A stretch of 55,103 nucleotides of DNA from Nitrospirota bacterium (lineage in GTDB: Bacteria > Nitrospirota > 9FT-COMBO-42-15 > HDB-SIOI813): assembly GCA_020846775.1 (NCBI GenBank), contig JADLDG010000091.1, forward strand, positions 1 through 55,103, read 5' to 3'. The notes below the pieces were generated by a model. The model worked only from the letters and a program-made list of their open reading frames with translations. It did not search any database and was not told the DNA's origin. The number at the start of each line of letters is the position of its first letter. Within the stretch, counting starts at the first letter, position 1. Both the position numbers and the translations under genes were made by a program. Of this stretch, positions 39,881 through 48,457 are shown piece by piece.

Positions 39881-41200
39881 TTACTCTTTAATCTTCTTGA
39901 TCAAATCCTCTATCAAATAAACCATATTGGGATCATCCACCTTCTGTTTTTCAATCAGATTGCAGGAATATATAACCGTAGAATGGTCCTTTCCCCCAAA
40001 CAGCCTTCCTATTTCAGGAAAAGACATCTTCAGGATCTCCCTGCTTAAGTACATAGCTATCTGCCGCGGAATAACCAGTGTCTTTGTCCTTTTCTTTGAC
40101 TTAAGATCCACCATCTTTATATTAAAATGTGAAGTTATTACCTTCTGGATCTTCTCTACTGTTATCTTTTCTTCCCTCTCCCTGATAATATCTTTAAATA
40201 TCCGCTTTGCAAGCTCATAGGAAAGCTCCTGCCCTGTCAGGGATGAGAAGGCACCCAGTCTTATCAATGCCCCCTCCAACTCCCGAACGTTGGTCTTAAT
40301 ATTCTCAGCCAGAAACATTGCAACATCATCCGGAAAATTTACATGAGGGAATTCCCCTGCTGCCTTCTTTTTAAGTATGGCAATCCTCGTCTCTATATCC
40401 GGCGGTTGTATATCCGCCAGCAATCCCCATTCAAACCTTGAACGGAGTCTTTCATCTATATGCTGTATATCCTTGGGAAAACGGTCACTTGTAATAACTA
40501 TCTGTTTATGTGCCTCATACAGGGTATTAAAGGTGTAGAAGAATTCTTCAACAGTCCGGTCTTTGCCGGCTATAAACTGAATATCATCCATCAGCAAAAC
40601 ATCTATGTTGTTTCTGTATTTATTCCTCAGTTCAGTCGTCTTGTTGTTAAGAATAGACTGAATAACCTCATTGGTAAATTGCTCGGAAGATACATAAAGA
40701 ATCCTGTATGAAGGTTTTTCCGCCATAATATGGTTTCCTATGGCATTGAGAAGGTGTGTCTTTCCAAGACCAACACCGCTGTATATAAATAATGGATTAT
40801 AACCGGCGCCGGGATTTTCAGCAACGGCCCTTGTTGCAGCATGAGCAAACTGATTGCTCGGGCCAATTACAAATGAATCAAAGGTATACTTTGGATTTAG
40901 TCTTTCATCTTTCTTTTTCTTCAGGCTTACGGCAGGAGCTGAGTCTGTAAGAGCCTCTTTCATATCCTCACAGACTACGAAATCTACATCAATTTCTTTT
41001 CCCGCAACTTTTTTTACCGTATTCTTAATAACATCCATAAAGTGGTCCCGCAGCCAGTTGCCAAGAAATATATTCGGAACACCTACCTCCATAAAATCTT
41101 CTTTTAAAGAGTGGAGCCTGGTGTTACGAAACCAGTTATCAAAACTCTGTTTTGTTATTATGTTTTCTATTTCAGAGAGACTTAATTCCCAAATATCCAT
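39881..41200 (-). CDS. dnaA: Chromosomal replication initiator DnaA
   Basis: A 439-residue AAA+ initiator. Domain I is at the N-terminus (WELSLSEIENIITKQSFDNW). Domain III carries NPLFIYSGVGLGKTHLLNAI (Walker A) and DVLLMDDIQFIAGKDRT (Walker B). The DNA-binding domain IV ends with FGGKDHSTVIYSCNLIEK, the DnaA signature. AGGA lies eight bases before the ATG. The upstream region holds a long palindrome with two DnaA-box-like sequences. Confidence 0.97.
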   Translation of the reverse strand: MDIWELSLSEIENIITKQSFDNWFRNTRLHSLKEDFMEVGVPNIFLGNWLRDHFMDVIKNTVKKVAGKEIDVDFVVCEDMKEALTDSAPAVSLKKKKDERLNPKYTFDSFVIGPSNQFAHAATRAVAENPGAGYNPLFIYSGVGLGKTHLLNAIGNHIMAEKPSYRILYVSSEQFTNEVIQSILNNKTTELRNKYRNNIDVLLMDDIQFIAGKDRTVEEFFYTFNTLYEAHKQIVITSDRFPKDIQHIDERLRSRFEWGLLADIQPPDIETRIAILKKKAAGEFPHVNFPDDVAMFLAENIKTNVRELEGALIRLGAFSSLTGQELSYELAKRIFKDIIREREEKITVEKIQKVITSHFNIKMVDLKSKKRTKTLVIPRQIAMYLSREILKMSFPEIGRLFGGKDHSTVIYSCNLIEKQKVDDPNMVYLIEDLIKKIKE

Positions 41201-41488
41201 TTAAACATCCTGTAACCAATTTACAAACACAGTTATTAACAGGTGTTAATAACTGTGTTAATTACATATATTACAAAGAGTTGTAAAGCACTGCATATGC
41301 AGCTTATTTATTTTTGCGAGACTTAATGAAGGATTTTATACTATAACAGACTATTAAAGTAAAGGCAACGTGATTAAACTTAATACCGCATCTTCTTTTG
41401 CACATGTTTATATCAATTATTACCTTTATTTTACATAACGTTACAAAACTATCAACAAATTAACAACCCTTACTACTATTACTATCTT
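41201..41488. other. Candidate chromosomal origin (oriC) upstream of dnaA
   Basis: An AT-rich 288-base region between dnaA and surA. It holds no gene. It contains a 34-base palindrome with two TTATTAACA sequences, a related CTATCAACA at 41449-41457, a TTACAA-AGAG-TTGTAA inverted repeat (41271-41286), the palindrome CTGCATATGCAG (41291-41302), and a highly AT-rich stretch from about 41476 into the end of surA that could serve as unwinding element. No perfect TTATCCACA box is present. All genes on both sides are on the minus strand, so a strand-switch does not support an origin. Confidence 0.4.
41226..41259. promoter_or_regulatory. Palindrome with paired DnaA-box-like sites upstream of dnaA
   Basis: AACACAGTTATTAACA (41226-41241), GG, then its exact reverse complement (41244-41259): a perfect 16-bp inverted repeat with a two-base spacer. 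Each arm contains TTATTAACA, which differs from the DnaA-box consensus TTATCCACA at two positions. It lies 26-59 bases upstream of the dnaA start codon, a good site for dnaA autoregulation. Confidence 0.65.
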
Positions 41489-42400
41489 TTATATATAAAT
41501 ATTAATATAAGAAGAGGTTTTTAGATTATATATCCAGTCTTTGTAGGCACTCTCACTCTTATCCTGAAATACAGCATCCCTTATTATATCTTTAACCGCA
41601 TCTATGGGTTTAAATTCAGTCTTTTTTACTTCAATCTTCTTAATTATGTAAAAACCTTTTGAGGTCTTTATTACATCACTGATCTCGCCTTCCTTCAGAT
41701 TGAAGGCAGGATTTTCAATTTCAGGCATTAAATCACCCTTCTTAACGAAACCAAGGTCATTTACAAAGTTTATATCCTTTGAATCAGAATACCTTCTCTT
41801 GAGTTCAGACAGGGATATGTTATTCTTAAGGTCAGTAAGAATACTTGTAATCTTTCTTAATGCCGACCTTTCCTCATCCTCAGAGTCTAATGTTTTCAAT
41901 GGCACATTTACATAACCAATTCTTATGCTCTCCTGGACCTTGAAATTACCTTTATGTGACTGATAATAATTTTCTACATCCTTGTCACTTACAGAAATCT
42001 TGGATTTAACCTCCCTGTTTATAACCTTAAGTATTAATAACTGCTCGGATAATTCTCTCTTATAATCTTCAAATGAGACACCCTCTTTCAATAAAGCATT
42101 CCTCATCTCGTCATCGGAAGAAAATCCGTTCATTTTTTTTACATCATTAAGTGCATCTTCAAACTCACTATTGGTTACCGACATCCCCTTTTTTTTTGCC
42201 GCCTGAAGCTGTAATTTTTTTTCAATCAAGAAAGACAAGGATGTTGACTTAAATATCCTGGTATCTGCTGTATTTAATTCGCTTAGAGTGATAATATCAT
42301 CGTTAACTACAGCAATAATACGGTCTTCAGATGCATATGAATTATGAAGAATGGTAAATGAGAATAGAAAAATTATAAAAATGATTTTAATAGATTTCAT
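41489..42400 (-). CDS. SurA-like peptidyl-prolyl isomerase
   Basis: A 303-residue periplasmic chaperone with a signal peptide ending near NSYASED. The N-terminal SurA-type domain has IIAVVNDDIITLSELN. A single parvulin domain (about 160-265) has FVNDLGFVKKGDLMPEIENP and KTSKGFYIIKKIE. E. coli SurA has two parvulin domains, so this is a shorter form. It helps fold outer-membrane proteins. It starts two bases after the PpiC lipoprotein gene. Confidence 0.87.
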   Translation of the reverse strand: MKSIKIIFIIFLFSFTILHNSYASEDRIIAVVNDDIITLSELNTADTRIFKSTSLSFLIEKKLQLQAAKKKGMSVTNSEFEDALNDVKKMNGFSSDDEMRNALLKEGVSFEDYKRELSEQLLILKVINREVKSKISVSDKDVENYYQSHKGNFKVQESIRIGYVNVPLKTLDSEDEERSALRKITSILTDLKNNISLSELKRRYSDSKDINFVNDLGFVKKGDLMPEIENPAFNLKEGEISDVIKTSKGFYIIKKIEVKKTEFKPIDAVKDIIRDAVFQDKSESAYKDWIYNLKTSSYINIYI

Positions 42401-42402
42401 TT

Positions 42403-43266
42403 TTACTTTAAAAGGTCTTCCTTAATAGTAATATTTGCCTTTGATTTAAGCCCGGCTACAAGATTATCAAATTTTTCCTTCTTCTTTTTCTTTAAGAGCT
42501 TCTGTTCCAATTCTGCTTTAGCCTCATCAAAACTTTTCTCTTTTCCGGTCCTCCTGTCAGTTACCTTGATGATATGAAAACCAAAACGTGTCTCAACAAG
42601 ACCGCTTGTCTCGCCTTTCTGTAATTTAAAAGCCGCTTCTTCAAATTCAGGTACCATAACCCCTGAGTGAAAATAACCAAGATCACCGCCGCGTACCTTA
42701 CTCCCTGTATCAATAGAAGATGACTTTGCAAGATCTTCAAATTTAGCGCCGGCCTTAAGTTTTGCCAGAACAGCCTCTGCCTCTTCGCGAGTCTTTAAAA
42801 GTATGTGACTTGCCCTGATCTCAACCGGGGCCTTTGCCTCGTCAGGGTGCTCATCATAATATTTTTTTAATTCCTCTTCTGAAATTTTCATATCTCCATC
42901 CAGCTCTTTTTTAAAATACTTTTCAACGAGCAGCCTCTTTTTCATCTCTTCGAGCATAGCTGCTGTTTCCTTGTCCTTGTCAAGGCCTTCACGGAGAGAT
43001 TCCTGGTATAATAGTTCCCGTACAATCAAATTATCCAGAAAACCTTTCTTGGTCTCCATGTCAAGGGTTCCACCATGTGCCACAGATGGATATTCCTTAA
43101 GGCGCTCATTGAAGTCTGCCAGTGTAATCTCCGTATTATTGATCTTAGCCAGTACCGGTTCGCTGCTGCCGACCTTGGCAGCCTCCTTCTTTTGCGAACA
43201 GGAAGTAAACGTTAAGGTCATTGCAGAAAACATTACTACAGATAAAAATAAAACTCTTTTCTTCAT
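42403..43266 (-). CDS. PpiC/PrsA-like peptidyl-prolyl isomerase lipoprotein
   Basis: A 287-residue lipoprotein. The lipobox ends TSC with lipidation at C23. A SurA-type N-terminal helical domain and a parvulin domain (about 145-245: ASHILLKTREEAEAVLAKLK, GGDLGYFHSGVMVPEFEEAA, ETRFGFHIIKVTD) follow. The last part is lysine-rich. The second ATG (43266) is chosen since GGAG then lies five bases upstream. It sits between mfd and the SurA-like gene in one run. Confidence 0.88.
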   Translation of the reverse strand: MKKRVLFLSVVMFSAMTLTFTSCSQKKEAAKVGSSEPVLAKINNTEITLADFNERLKEYPSVAHGGTLDMETKKGFLDNLIVRELLYQESLREGLDKDKETAAMLEEMKKRLLVEKYFKKELDGDMKISEEELKKYYDEHPDEAKAPVEIRASHILLKTREEAEAVLAKLKAGAKFEDLAKSSSIDTGSKVRGGDLGYFHSGVMVPEFEEAAFKLQKGETSGLVETRFGFHIIKVTDRRTGKEKSFDEAKAELEQKLLKKKKKEKFDNLVAGLKSKANITIKEDLLK

Positions 43267-43298
43267 CATATCTCCTTTGCGTTAAATAAATGTAATAT

Positions 43299-46200
43299 TT
43301 AAACATACCCCCCTACAACTTTCAAGCAGTTTATTATTTCAGAAAACATTGATACAGTCTCTTTATTTTTCAACAACATTTGAAACTTGTATTCTGAGAG
43401 AAACTGGATTTTATTGGCATAGATTTTAAGGAGTTTTTGCAATATATCCTTGTTATTCTTAGTAACCTCAGGGTCAACAGTAAAGACTATGCCGTTCTCA
43501 CCTTCTTCTATCTTAGAAACCCTGGTCATACAGGCTGACAATTTAATTTCTATAATCTTTAGAAGGTTTTCCACCTGCACAGGCACCGGACCATAACGGT
43601 CAAGCATCTCTTCCTGTATAGAAAAGATCTGTTCTTTTTCTCTAATTGATGAGAGTCTCTTATACAGAGAAAGCCTCTGTGATGAATCACTTATATATTC
43701 CTCAGGTATAAAAGACGCTATCCTCAGATTTATTGTAGGGATAAAATCCTCCTCTACCTTTTCACCCCGTAGATGCTTGACCGCCCGGTCAAGCATCTGG
43801 GTATAGAGCTCAAAACCTACAGACGAAATGTGACCTGACTGCTTGCGGCCAAGCAGATTGCCTCCGCCCCGTATCTCAAGGTCCTTGTTTGCGAGACGGA
43901 AACCAGCGCCAAGACCGGTAAGTTCCTGTATAGCCTTTATCCTTTTTTTAGAATCTGACGTCAGGGCCTCATCTGCAGGCACTATCAGATATGCGTAGGC
44001 CTGGTGACCGGACCGGCCGACACGTCCCCTGAGCTGATACAGATCTGCAAGACCGAACATATCTGCACGATTGATGATGATAGTGTTTGCATCAGGTATA
44101 TCAAGACCTGACTCAACTATGGCGGTACAGACAAGGAGGTTATAATCACCATTAATAAACTTGATCATGACATCTTCAAGCAGTTTCTCTCTCATCTGTC
44201 CATGGGCCACCCCTATCCGTGCCTCCGGTACGAGCTCCTGCAGTAGATTTGCGATGCCTGCTATATTTTCTATCCTGTTGTGAACAAAATAGACACTCCC
44301 CCCCCTGTCAAATTCACGCAGGATGGCGCTCCTTATTATCCTTTTATCGAAAGGGATTATGACGCTATGGATGGCAAGCCGGTCTTCCGGAGGTGTCTCA
44401 ATGACGCTTAAATCACGGATTCCAAGCAGCGCCATCTGGAGGGTTCTGGGAATAGGCGTTGCTGAGAGGGACAGGACATCTACACTCTTGCGTATCTGTT
44501 TTAGCCTCTCTTTCTGCGACACCCCGAACCTCTGTTCCTCATCAACGATAAATATGCCGGCATTTCTGAATGAAATATTCTTCTGCAGCAGGCCGTGTGT
44601 CCCAATAATAATGTCAATAGTGCCTTCTGCAAGTCCCCTGATAATCTCCTTCTGTTCTTTAAGAGTCTTGAAACGGCTCAGCATCTCTACACGAACAGGA
44701 AAAGATGCAAACCGGCGGGCGAATGTCTGATAATGCTGCTGGGCCAGCAGAGTCGTGGGGACAAGTATTGCGGCCTGTTTACCCTCTATGACCACCTTAC
44801 AGACGGCCCTTAACGCAACCTCTGTCTTTCCATAGCCAACATCCCCGCAGATAAGCCGGTCCATGGGTTTTTGTGTGCCAAGGTCCCTCATTACATCTTC
44901 AATTGCAGTCAGCTGGTCCGGTGTCTCTTCAAATTCAAAGGAAGACTCAAATTCCGTCATAAGGTGGACTTCCGGCAGATATGGAGACCTCTCTACAACC
45001 ATACGTGCTGCATACAGCTCTACCAGGTCCTCGGCAATTTCTTCAATCGCCTTTTCTACCCGTCTCCTGGTTTTTTCCCACTGAGACCCCTGGAGTTTGT
45101 CAATGTGCGGGGCATGTCCCTCTGCACCGGCATATTTCTGAACCAGGTCCATCTTGTTAACAGGGACATAGACATAGTCATTTCCCGAATATCTTATGCA
45201 TAGGAAATCACCCTCTCCACCGCTCAGTATCTTTCTCACAAGCCCGTCATACTGTCCTATACCATGCTGGAGATGGACCACATAGTCACCCTTATTTAGA
45301 TCCTGAAATGACGTCTGAAAGGGGCGGGACTTCTGCTTTGGAGGCGGCCGCCGCCTGCCCCGTTTACCGAAGATCTCTTCCTCTGTTATAAATATCAGGT
45401 ATGCATCCGGATAAAAAAACCCCGAAGAGAGGTGGCCTGTTATGATGTGTACCGGAAGAGAACCCCATCCCGACCCTGACCCTCCCCTTGAAGGGGAGGG
45501 AACCTTTTCGGCTCCCTTGCGTAACAGTTGCGACAAATTAGCCGTATCAGTAATGGTTGCAGGAACGTCATACTCAATAAATAAGTCCCTGAACCGCTCC
45601 GCCTGCCCGTCTGTAGGTGACACAAGTACAAGGAGGTTCTCTTTCCTTAGAATGTCCAGCCTTTCTGCGATATCTTTTAAGGAAAATGAAAATCCCCCCG
45701 TATCCCCCATTTTCAAAGGGGGACTTATATTCCCCCCTTTAGAAAAGGGGGGTACGGGGGGATTTGAACGTGTCTCTGTAAGCAGCAATGATGTCGAATT
45801 AATAGAAACAGAAGCAGTGCCTTCAATAGGTATAGACTCAATATCTATCTTATTCTTAAACAGGCTTCGGATATCTACAATCTCATCCCATGGAAAATAT
45901 AATTTCTCCGGCTCCGCAACACGGCGTCCCTGGAGCAGGGCGTCCTTATAAATCTCCAGGATCTGAGACCAGTATTCTGAGGAATTTTGTTTGATCTCTG
46001 CCGCCTCATCAAATATTAAAGTATCTTCATCAGAAAGATATTCAAAAAGCGAACCGCCGGACGCCTGCTGTTTGCGGTGGTTCTCAAGGTGTGGCAGCTC
46101 CTTTGCCGGCATAATAACAGCAGACTCCATCTGACTTACAGATCTCTGTGTCTCAGGATCAAAACTCCGCAATGACTCTATAGAATCCCCAAAGAATTCT

Positions 46201-46865
46201 ACCCGGACAGGGTATTCCTCTCCGGGAGAGAATATGTCAACTATACCGCCCCGAAGAGAGAATAATCCACGATGAACCACCAGGTCAGAAGGCTCATAAC
46301 CTATGTCAACCAGGTGTGCTGCAAGCGCCTCTTTGTCCATCTCCATACCAGGCTCGATCTTCTTAATCAGACCCTGTAATGTGCCGGGTGTTATCACCTG
46401 CTGGATCATGGAATAAGCCGGACTCACAAAGATCCCGCGCCTTCCTGATAATAATGCAAGATATCCTGACATCCTTATGTGTGTTATGTCAGTATGTGGA
46501 AGTATGGTGTCATACGGAAGGATTTCCCAGTAAGGAAATGAGAATAAGTCGGGAGGGGAGAGGAAGAATCGTGAAAATAACCTGAGGTCCGTAAGCAAAG
46601 CCTCTGCTGTTTCACCGTCCGGGGTAACTACGAATATAGAGTGAGTTGTCCGATCAAAGAGTTCTGTCAGGAAGAGGGCCTTTGATGACCCCCAGAGGCC
46701 GCTGATTTTAGATACCTGTTCACCCGGGGATACAGCCTCCCCTTCATTCTGAACTTGTCTCAGAACCCCCTTTGTTATGTTATTTAAAATTTTAGAAAAA
46801 AGATCTGACAAGAGAGTGCAAGAATCAAATCCCCCCTTACCCCCCTTTACTAAAGTGGGGCACAA
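43299..46865 (-). CDS. mfd: Transcription-repair coupling factor Mfd, carrying translated repeats
   Basis: An 1188-residue translocase that removes stalled RNA polymerase and recruits UvrA. The N-terminal UvrB-like region has GSSKALFLTELF and REGRGGIVDIFSPGEEYPVR-like sequence; the RNA-polymerase-interacting domain follows LNKGDYVVHLQHGIGQYDGL. The motor has Walker A GDVGYGKTEVA and DEEQRFGVSQKERL. Segments derived from repeats are in frame: about residues 366-391 (family A copy A5), 455-467 (family B copy B2) and the N-terminus (A6, then D2 near 32-41). The start GTG 46865 lies in copy A6 with GGGGGAG just upstream; homology begins only near residue 52, so the true start is uncertain. Confidence 0.93.
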   Translation of the reverse strand: MCPTLVKGGKGGFDSCTLLSDLFSKILNNITKGVLRQVQNEGEAVSPGEQVSKISGLWGSSKALFLTELFDRTTHSIFVVTPDGETAEALLTDLRLFSRFFLSPPDLFSFPYWEILPYDTILPHTDITHIRMSGYLALLSGRRGIFVSPAYSMIQQVITPGTLQGLIKKIEPGMEMDKEALAAHLVDIGYEPSDLVVHRGLFSLRGGIVDIFSPGEEYPVRVEFFGDSIESLRSFDPETQRSVSQMESAVIMPAKELPHLENHRKQQASGGSLFEYLSDEDTLIFDEAAEIKQNSSEYWSQILEIYKDALLQGRRVAEPEKLYFPWDEIVDIRSLFKNKIDIESIPIEGTASVSINSTSLLLTETRSNPPVPPFSKGGNISPPLKMGDTGGFSFSLKDIAERLDILRKENLLVLVSPTDGQAERFRDLFIEYDVPATITDTANLSQLLRKGAEKVPSPSRGGSGSGWGSLPVHIITGHLSSGFFYPDAYLIFITEEEIFGKRGRRRPPPKQKSRPFQTSFQDLNKGDYVVHLQHGIGQYDGLVRKILSGGEGDFLCIRYSGNDYVYVPVNKMDLVQKYAGAEGHAPHIDKLQGSQWEKTRRRVEKAIEEIAEDLVELYAARMVVERSPYLPEVHLMTEFESSFEFEETPDQLTAIEDVMRDLGTQKPMDRLICGDVGYGKTEVALRAVCKVVIEGKQAAILVPTTLLAQQHYQTFARRFASFPVRVEMLSRFKTLKEQKEIIRGLAEGTIDIIIGTHGLLQKNISFRNAGIFIVDEEQRFGVSQKERLKQIRKSVDVLSLSATPIPRTLQMALLGIRDLSVIETPPEDRLAIHSVIIPFDKRIIRSAILREFDRGGSVYFVHNRIENIAGIANLLQELVPEARIGVAHGQMREKLLEDVMIKFINGDYNLLVCTAIVESGLDIPDANTIIINRADMFGLADLYQLRGRVGRSGHQAYAYLIVPADEALTSDSKKRIKAIQELTGLGAGFRLANKDLEIRGGGNLLGRKQSGHISSVGFELYTQMLDRAVKHLRGEKVEEDFIPTINLRIASFIPEEYISDSSQRLSLYKRLSSIREKEQIFSIQEEMLDRYGPVPVQVENLLKIIEIKLSACMTRVSKIEEGENGIVFTVDPEVTKNNKDILQKLLKIYANKIQFLSEYKFQMLLKNKETVSMFSEIINCLKVVGGYV
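45463..45503. repeat. Family B repeat, copy B2 (translated in mfd)
   Basis: Contains CCCTCCCCTTGAAGGGGAGG, with an adjoining ACCCCATCCCGACCCTG arm. On the minus strand it encodes PSPSRGGSGSGWGS, nearly the same peptide as the lptE copy. It lies just before the RNA-polymerase-interacting domain of Mfd. Confidence 0.8.
45691..45768 (+). repeat. Family A palindromic repeat, copy A5 (inside mfd)
   Basis: A complete 78-base copy (26 codons) within mfd, in frame: outer AATCCCCCC arm, a CCCCC/GGGGG hairpin, a CCCCCC/GGGGGG hairpin and closing TACGGGGGGATTTGAA. On the mfd coding strand it reads NPPVPPFSKGGNISPPLKMG then DTGGF. It is the only copy whose orientation is opposite to the gene it affects. 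Confidence 0.88.
46742..46769. repeat. Family D repeat, copy D2 (within mfd 5' end)
   Basis: CTTCATTCTGAACTTGTCTC followed by AGAACCCC, matching the pattern of copy D1 at 21216. On the mfd strand it encodes part of GVLRQVQNEGE (residues about 32-41), before conserved Mfd sequence begins. Confidence 0.55.
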
Positions 46866-46969
46866 TCTCCCCCTTACTAAAAGAAAGTCGGAGATAATTT
46901 CCTTCCTATCTTAAAGAAAGGGGAGAAACTAATTTCCCCCTTTGAAAAAGGGGGATTAAGGGGGATTTA
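46826..46969 (-). repeat. Family A palindromic repeat, copy A6 (hldE2-mfd junction, extended)
   Basis: Read on the minus strand: the outer AATCCCCC arm overlaps the last codons and supplies the TAA stop of hldE2. The inner CCCCC-TTTTTCAAA-GGGGG hairpin, a degenerate middle part and a final G-rich arm GGGGGGTAAGGGGGGATTTG follow. The GTG used as mfd start and its ribosome site lie inside the element. Confidence 0.75.
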
Positions 46970-47438
46970 AGTTATATTTATTTATTATATCCTCAATAAT
47001 CCGTGAAGAAGACGCCCCTTCAATAAACGGAATGGTACAGACCTTACCGCCGCAGGATTCCACAACATCTCTGCCGATAATGTCTTCTATACGCCAGTCA
47101 CCACCTTTAACAAGTATATCTGGTTTCAATTCTGCAATGACATTGTAAGGGTCAGGCTCATCAAAAACAACTACAAAGTCTACAGCCCTGAGTGATGAAA
47201 GTACCTCTGCACGTTCTCCCTGCGGGACAATTGGACGGTTATTACCCTTTATTGACCTGACAGACTCGTCACTGTTTAAACCGACAACAAGCACATCGCC
47301 GAGACCCCGCGCCTCTTTAAGATACCGGACATGACCTACATGAATGATATCGAAACAGCCGTTTGTAAAGACAATGCGCTTTCCAGCCTGTTTTAAAGAC
47401 TTAACCCTTGAGGATAATTCTGATATGTTGAGAATCAT
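46956..47438 (-). CDS. hldE2: D-glycero-beta-D-manno-heptose 1-phosphate adenylyltransferase
   Basis: A 160-residue nucleotidyltransferase equal to the C-terminal half of HldE (also called RfaE2), making ADP-heptose for lipopolysaccharide. It has IVFTNGCFDIIHVGHVRYLK (HxGH motif), GLNSDESVRSIKG and DILVKGGDW. The partner kinase domain (HldE1) is not in the window. The end NLNPP and its TAA stop come from a family A repeat. Confidence 0.92.
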   Translation of the reverse strand: MILNISELSSRVKSLKQAGKRIVFTNGCFDIIHVGHVRYLKEARGLGDVLVVGLNSDESVRSIKGNNRPIVPQGERAEVLSSLRAVDFVVVFDEPDPYNVIAELKPDILVKGGDWRIEDIIGRDVVESCGGKVCTIPFIEGASSSRIIEDIINKYNLNPP

Positions 47439-47464
47439 AATCTAAATACTTATGAGCCACTGGC

Positions 47465-48091
47465 TCAAGAAGGGTCTCCAAACATTACGTCTTCTACAAC
47501 CTGGCAGATGACATGGCCCAGGGTAATGTGTACCTCTTGTATCCGGGCGGTATCTTTCGACGGGACTATGAAGGCATAATCCACAATGGATGCAAGTTTG
47601 CCGCCGCTGCCTCCGGTCAGGCCGATAGCTATAATCCCCATCTTTTTGGCGGTTTCCACAGCCGCTAAAATATTAGGAGAATTTCCGCTTGTGCTTATCG
47701 CTGCTACAACATCTCCAGCTCTCGCAAGGGCCTCTACCTGACGGCTGAAGACATGGTTGAATCCATAGTCATTACCTATACAGGTTAAAACTGCCGTGTC
47801 TGTATTAAGAGCTATGGCAGGGAGTGGCGGGCGATCATTCTTAAACCTGCCTATAAATTCACCTGCAATATGAGAGGCATCAGTAGAGCTTCCGCCATTT
47901 CCCATCAATAAGAGCTTATTACCATTCCTGAAGCAGGAGACAATCAGTTCAGAGACCTCCATGATCAGAGAGGCATATTGCGACACGAACTGCTCCTTTA
48001 CCCTGATGCTGTCAGAAAAAAGGTCTGTTATCCTGTCGTCAGTTCTTTTTTTACTCTTTCCTTCACTTTTACTTGCTAACTCATTGCTCAT
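47465..48091 (-). CDS. gmhA: Phosphoheptose isomerase (SIS domain)
   Basis: A 208-residue enzyme that makes D-glycero-D-manno-heptose 7-phosphate from sedoheptulose 7-phosphate. The SIS domain has LLLMGNGGSSTDASHIAGEF, GDVVAAISTSGNSPNILAAV and ARIQEVHITLGHVICQVVE, as in GmhA. It precedes hldE2, so the two act in heptose synthesis for the LPS core. The first codons (MSNE) and their upstream bases form a family E repeat; the start is nine bases after hpf. Confidence 0.92.
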   Translation of the reverse strand: MSNELASKSEGKSKKRTDDRITDLFSDSIRVKEQFVSQYASLIMEVSELIVSCFRNGNKLLLMGNGGSSTDASHIAGEFIGRFKNDRPPLPAIALNTDTAVLTCIGNDYGFNHVFSRQVEALARAGDVVAAISTSGNSPNILAAVETAKKMGIIAIGLTGGSGGKLASIVDYAFIVPSKDTARIQEVHITLGHVICQVVEDVMFGDPS

Positions 48092-48098
48092 TGCTTCT
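48080..48098. repeat. Family E repeat, copy E4 (hpf-gmhA junction)
   Basis: CTCATTGCTCATTGCTTCT on the plus strand; on the minus strand AGAAGCAATGAGCAATGAG containing the gmhA start codon. It matches copy E3 at the tilS start, so two unrelated genes begin with the same codons. Confidence 0.6.
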
Positions 48099-48100
48099 TA

Positions 48101-48454
48101 TTACTCCGTCTTCCGGGGCTTTTTCTCCGCCCGCCGTATTTTATATGTGTGCTCTTTTTTCATCATATCCTTAAACTTCTTGACCTCCCTCAGCAGTTCA
48201 TCAAAGGCAAGATTCATTGCATTAAAGGCATCAAACCCCTCGTCTTTAGCCCGCAACGTTTTCTTTGGAACGGCAAGGGTCAGTGAAACATAATACTCCT
48301 CCCGACGTGCCTGTTTTTCAAAAGTTACTTCAAGGCGTATCGTATCATCATCAAAGCTCGAAAGAAGCTCTTCAACCTTGCTGACCTTTTTTTCAAGCAT
48401 TGCCTCTACCTGCGGCATAGGTTCAAGATTTTTGTAAAAAATGTTGCATATCAT
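48101..48454 (-). CDS. hpf: Ribosome hibernation promoting factor (short HPF/YfiA type)
   Basis: A 117-residue beta-alpha ribosome-binding protein that inactivates ribosomes in slow growth. It has ICNIFYKNLEPMPQVEAMLE, FDDDTIRLEVTFEKQARREE and a C-terminal KRE-rich helix with FDELLREVKKF. It lacks the second domain found in long HPF. It starts four bases after the DHH protein gene. Confidence 0.85.
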   Translation of the reverse strand: MICNIFYKNLEPMPQVEAMLEKKVSKVEELLSSFDDDTIRLEVTFEKQARREEYYVSLTLAVPKKTLRAKDEGFDAFNAMNLAFDELLREVKKFKDMMKKEHTYKIRRAEKKPRKTE

Positions 48455-48457
48455 CGT

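Noticed and set aside
41201-41488. A small protein gene upstream of dnaA
   Set aside because: The region is very AT-rich with many stops and no ribosome site; the palindromes explain its structure better.
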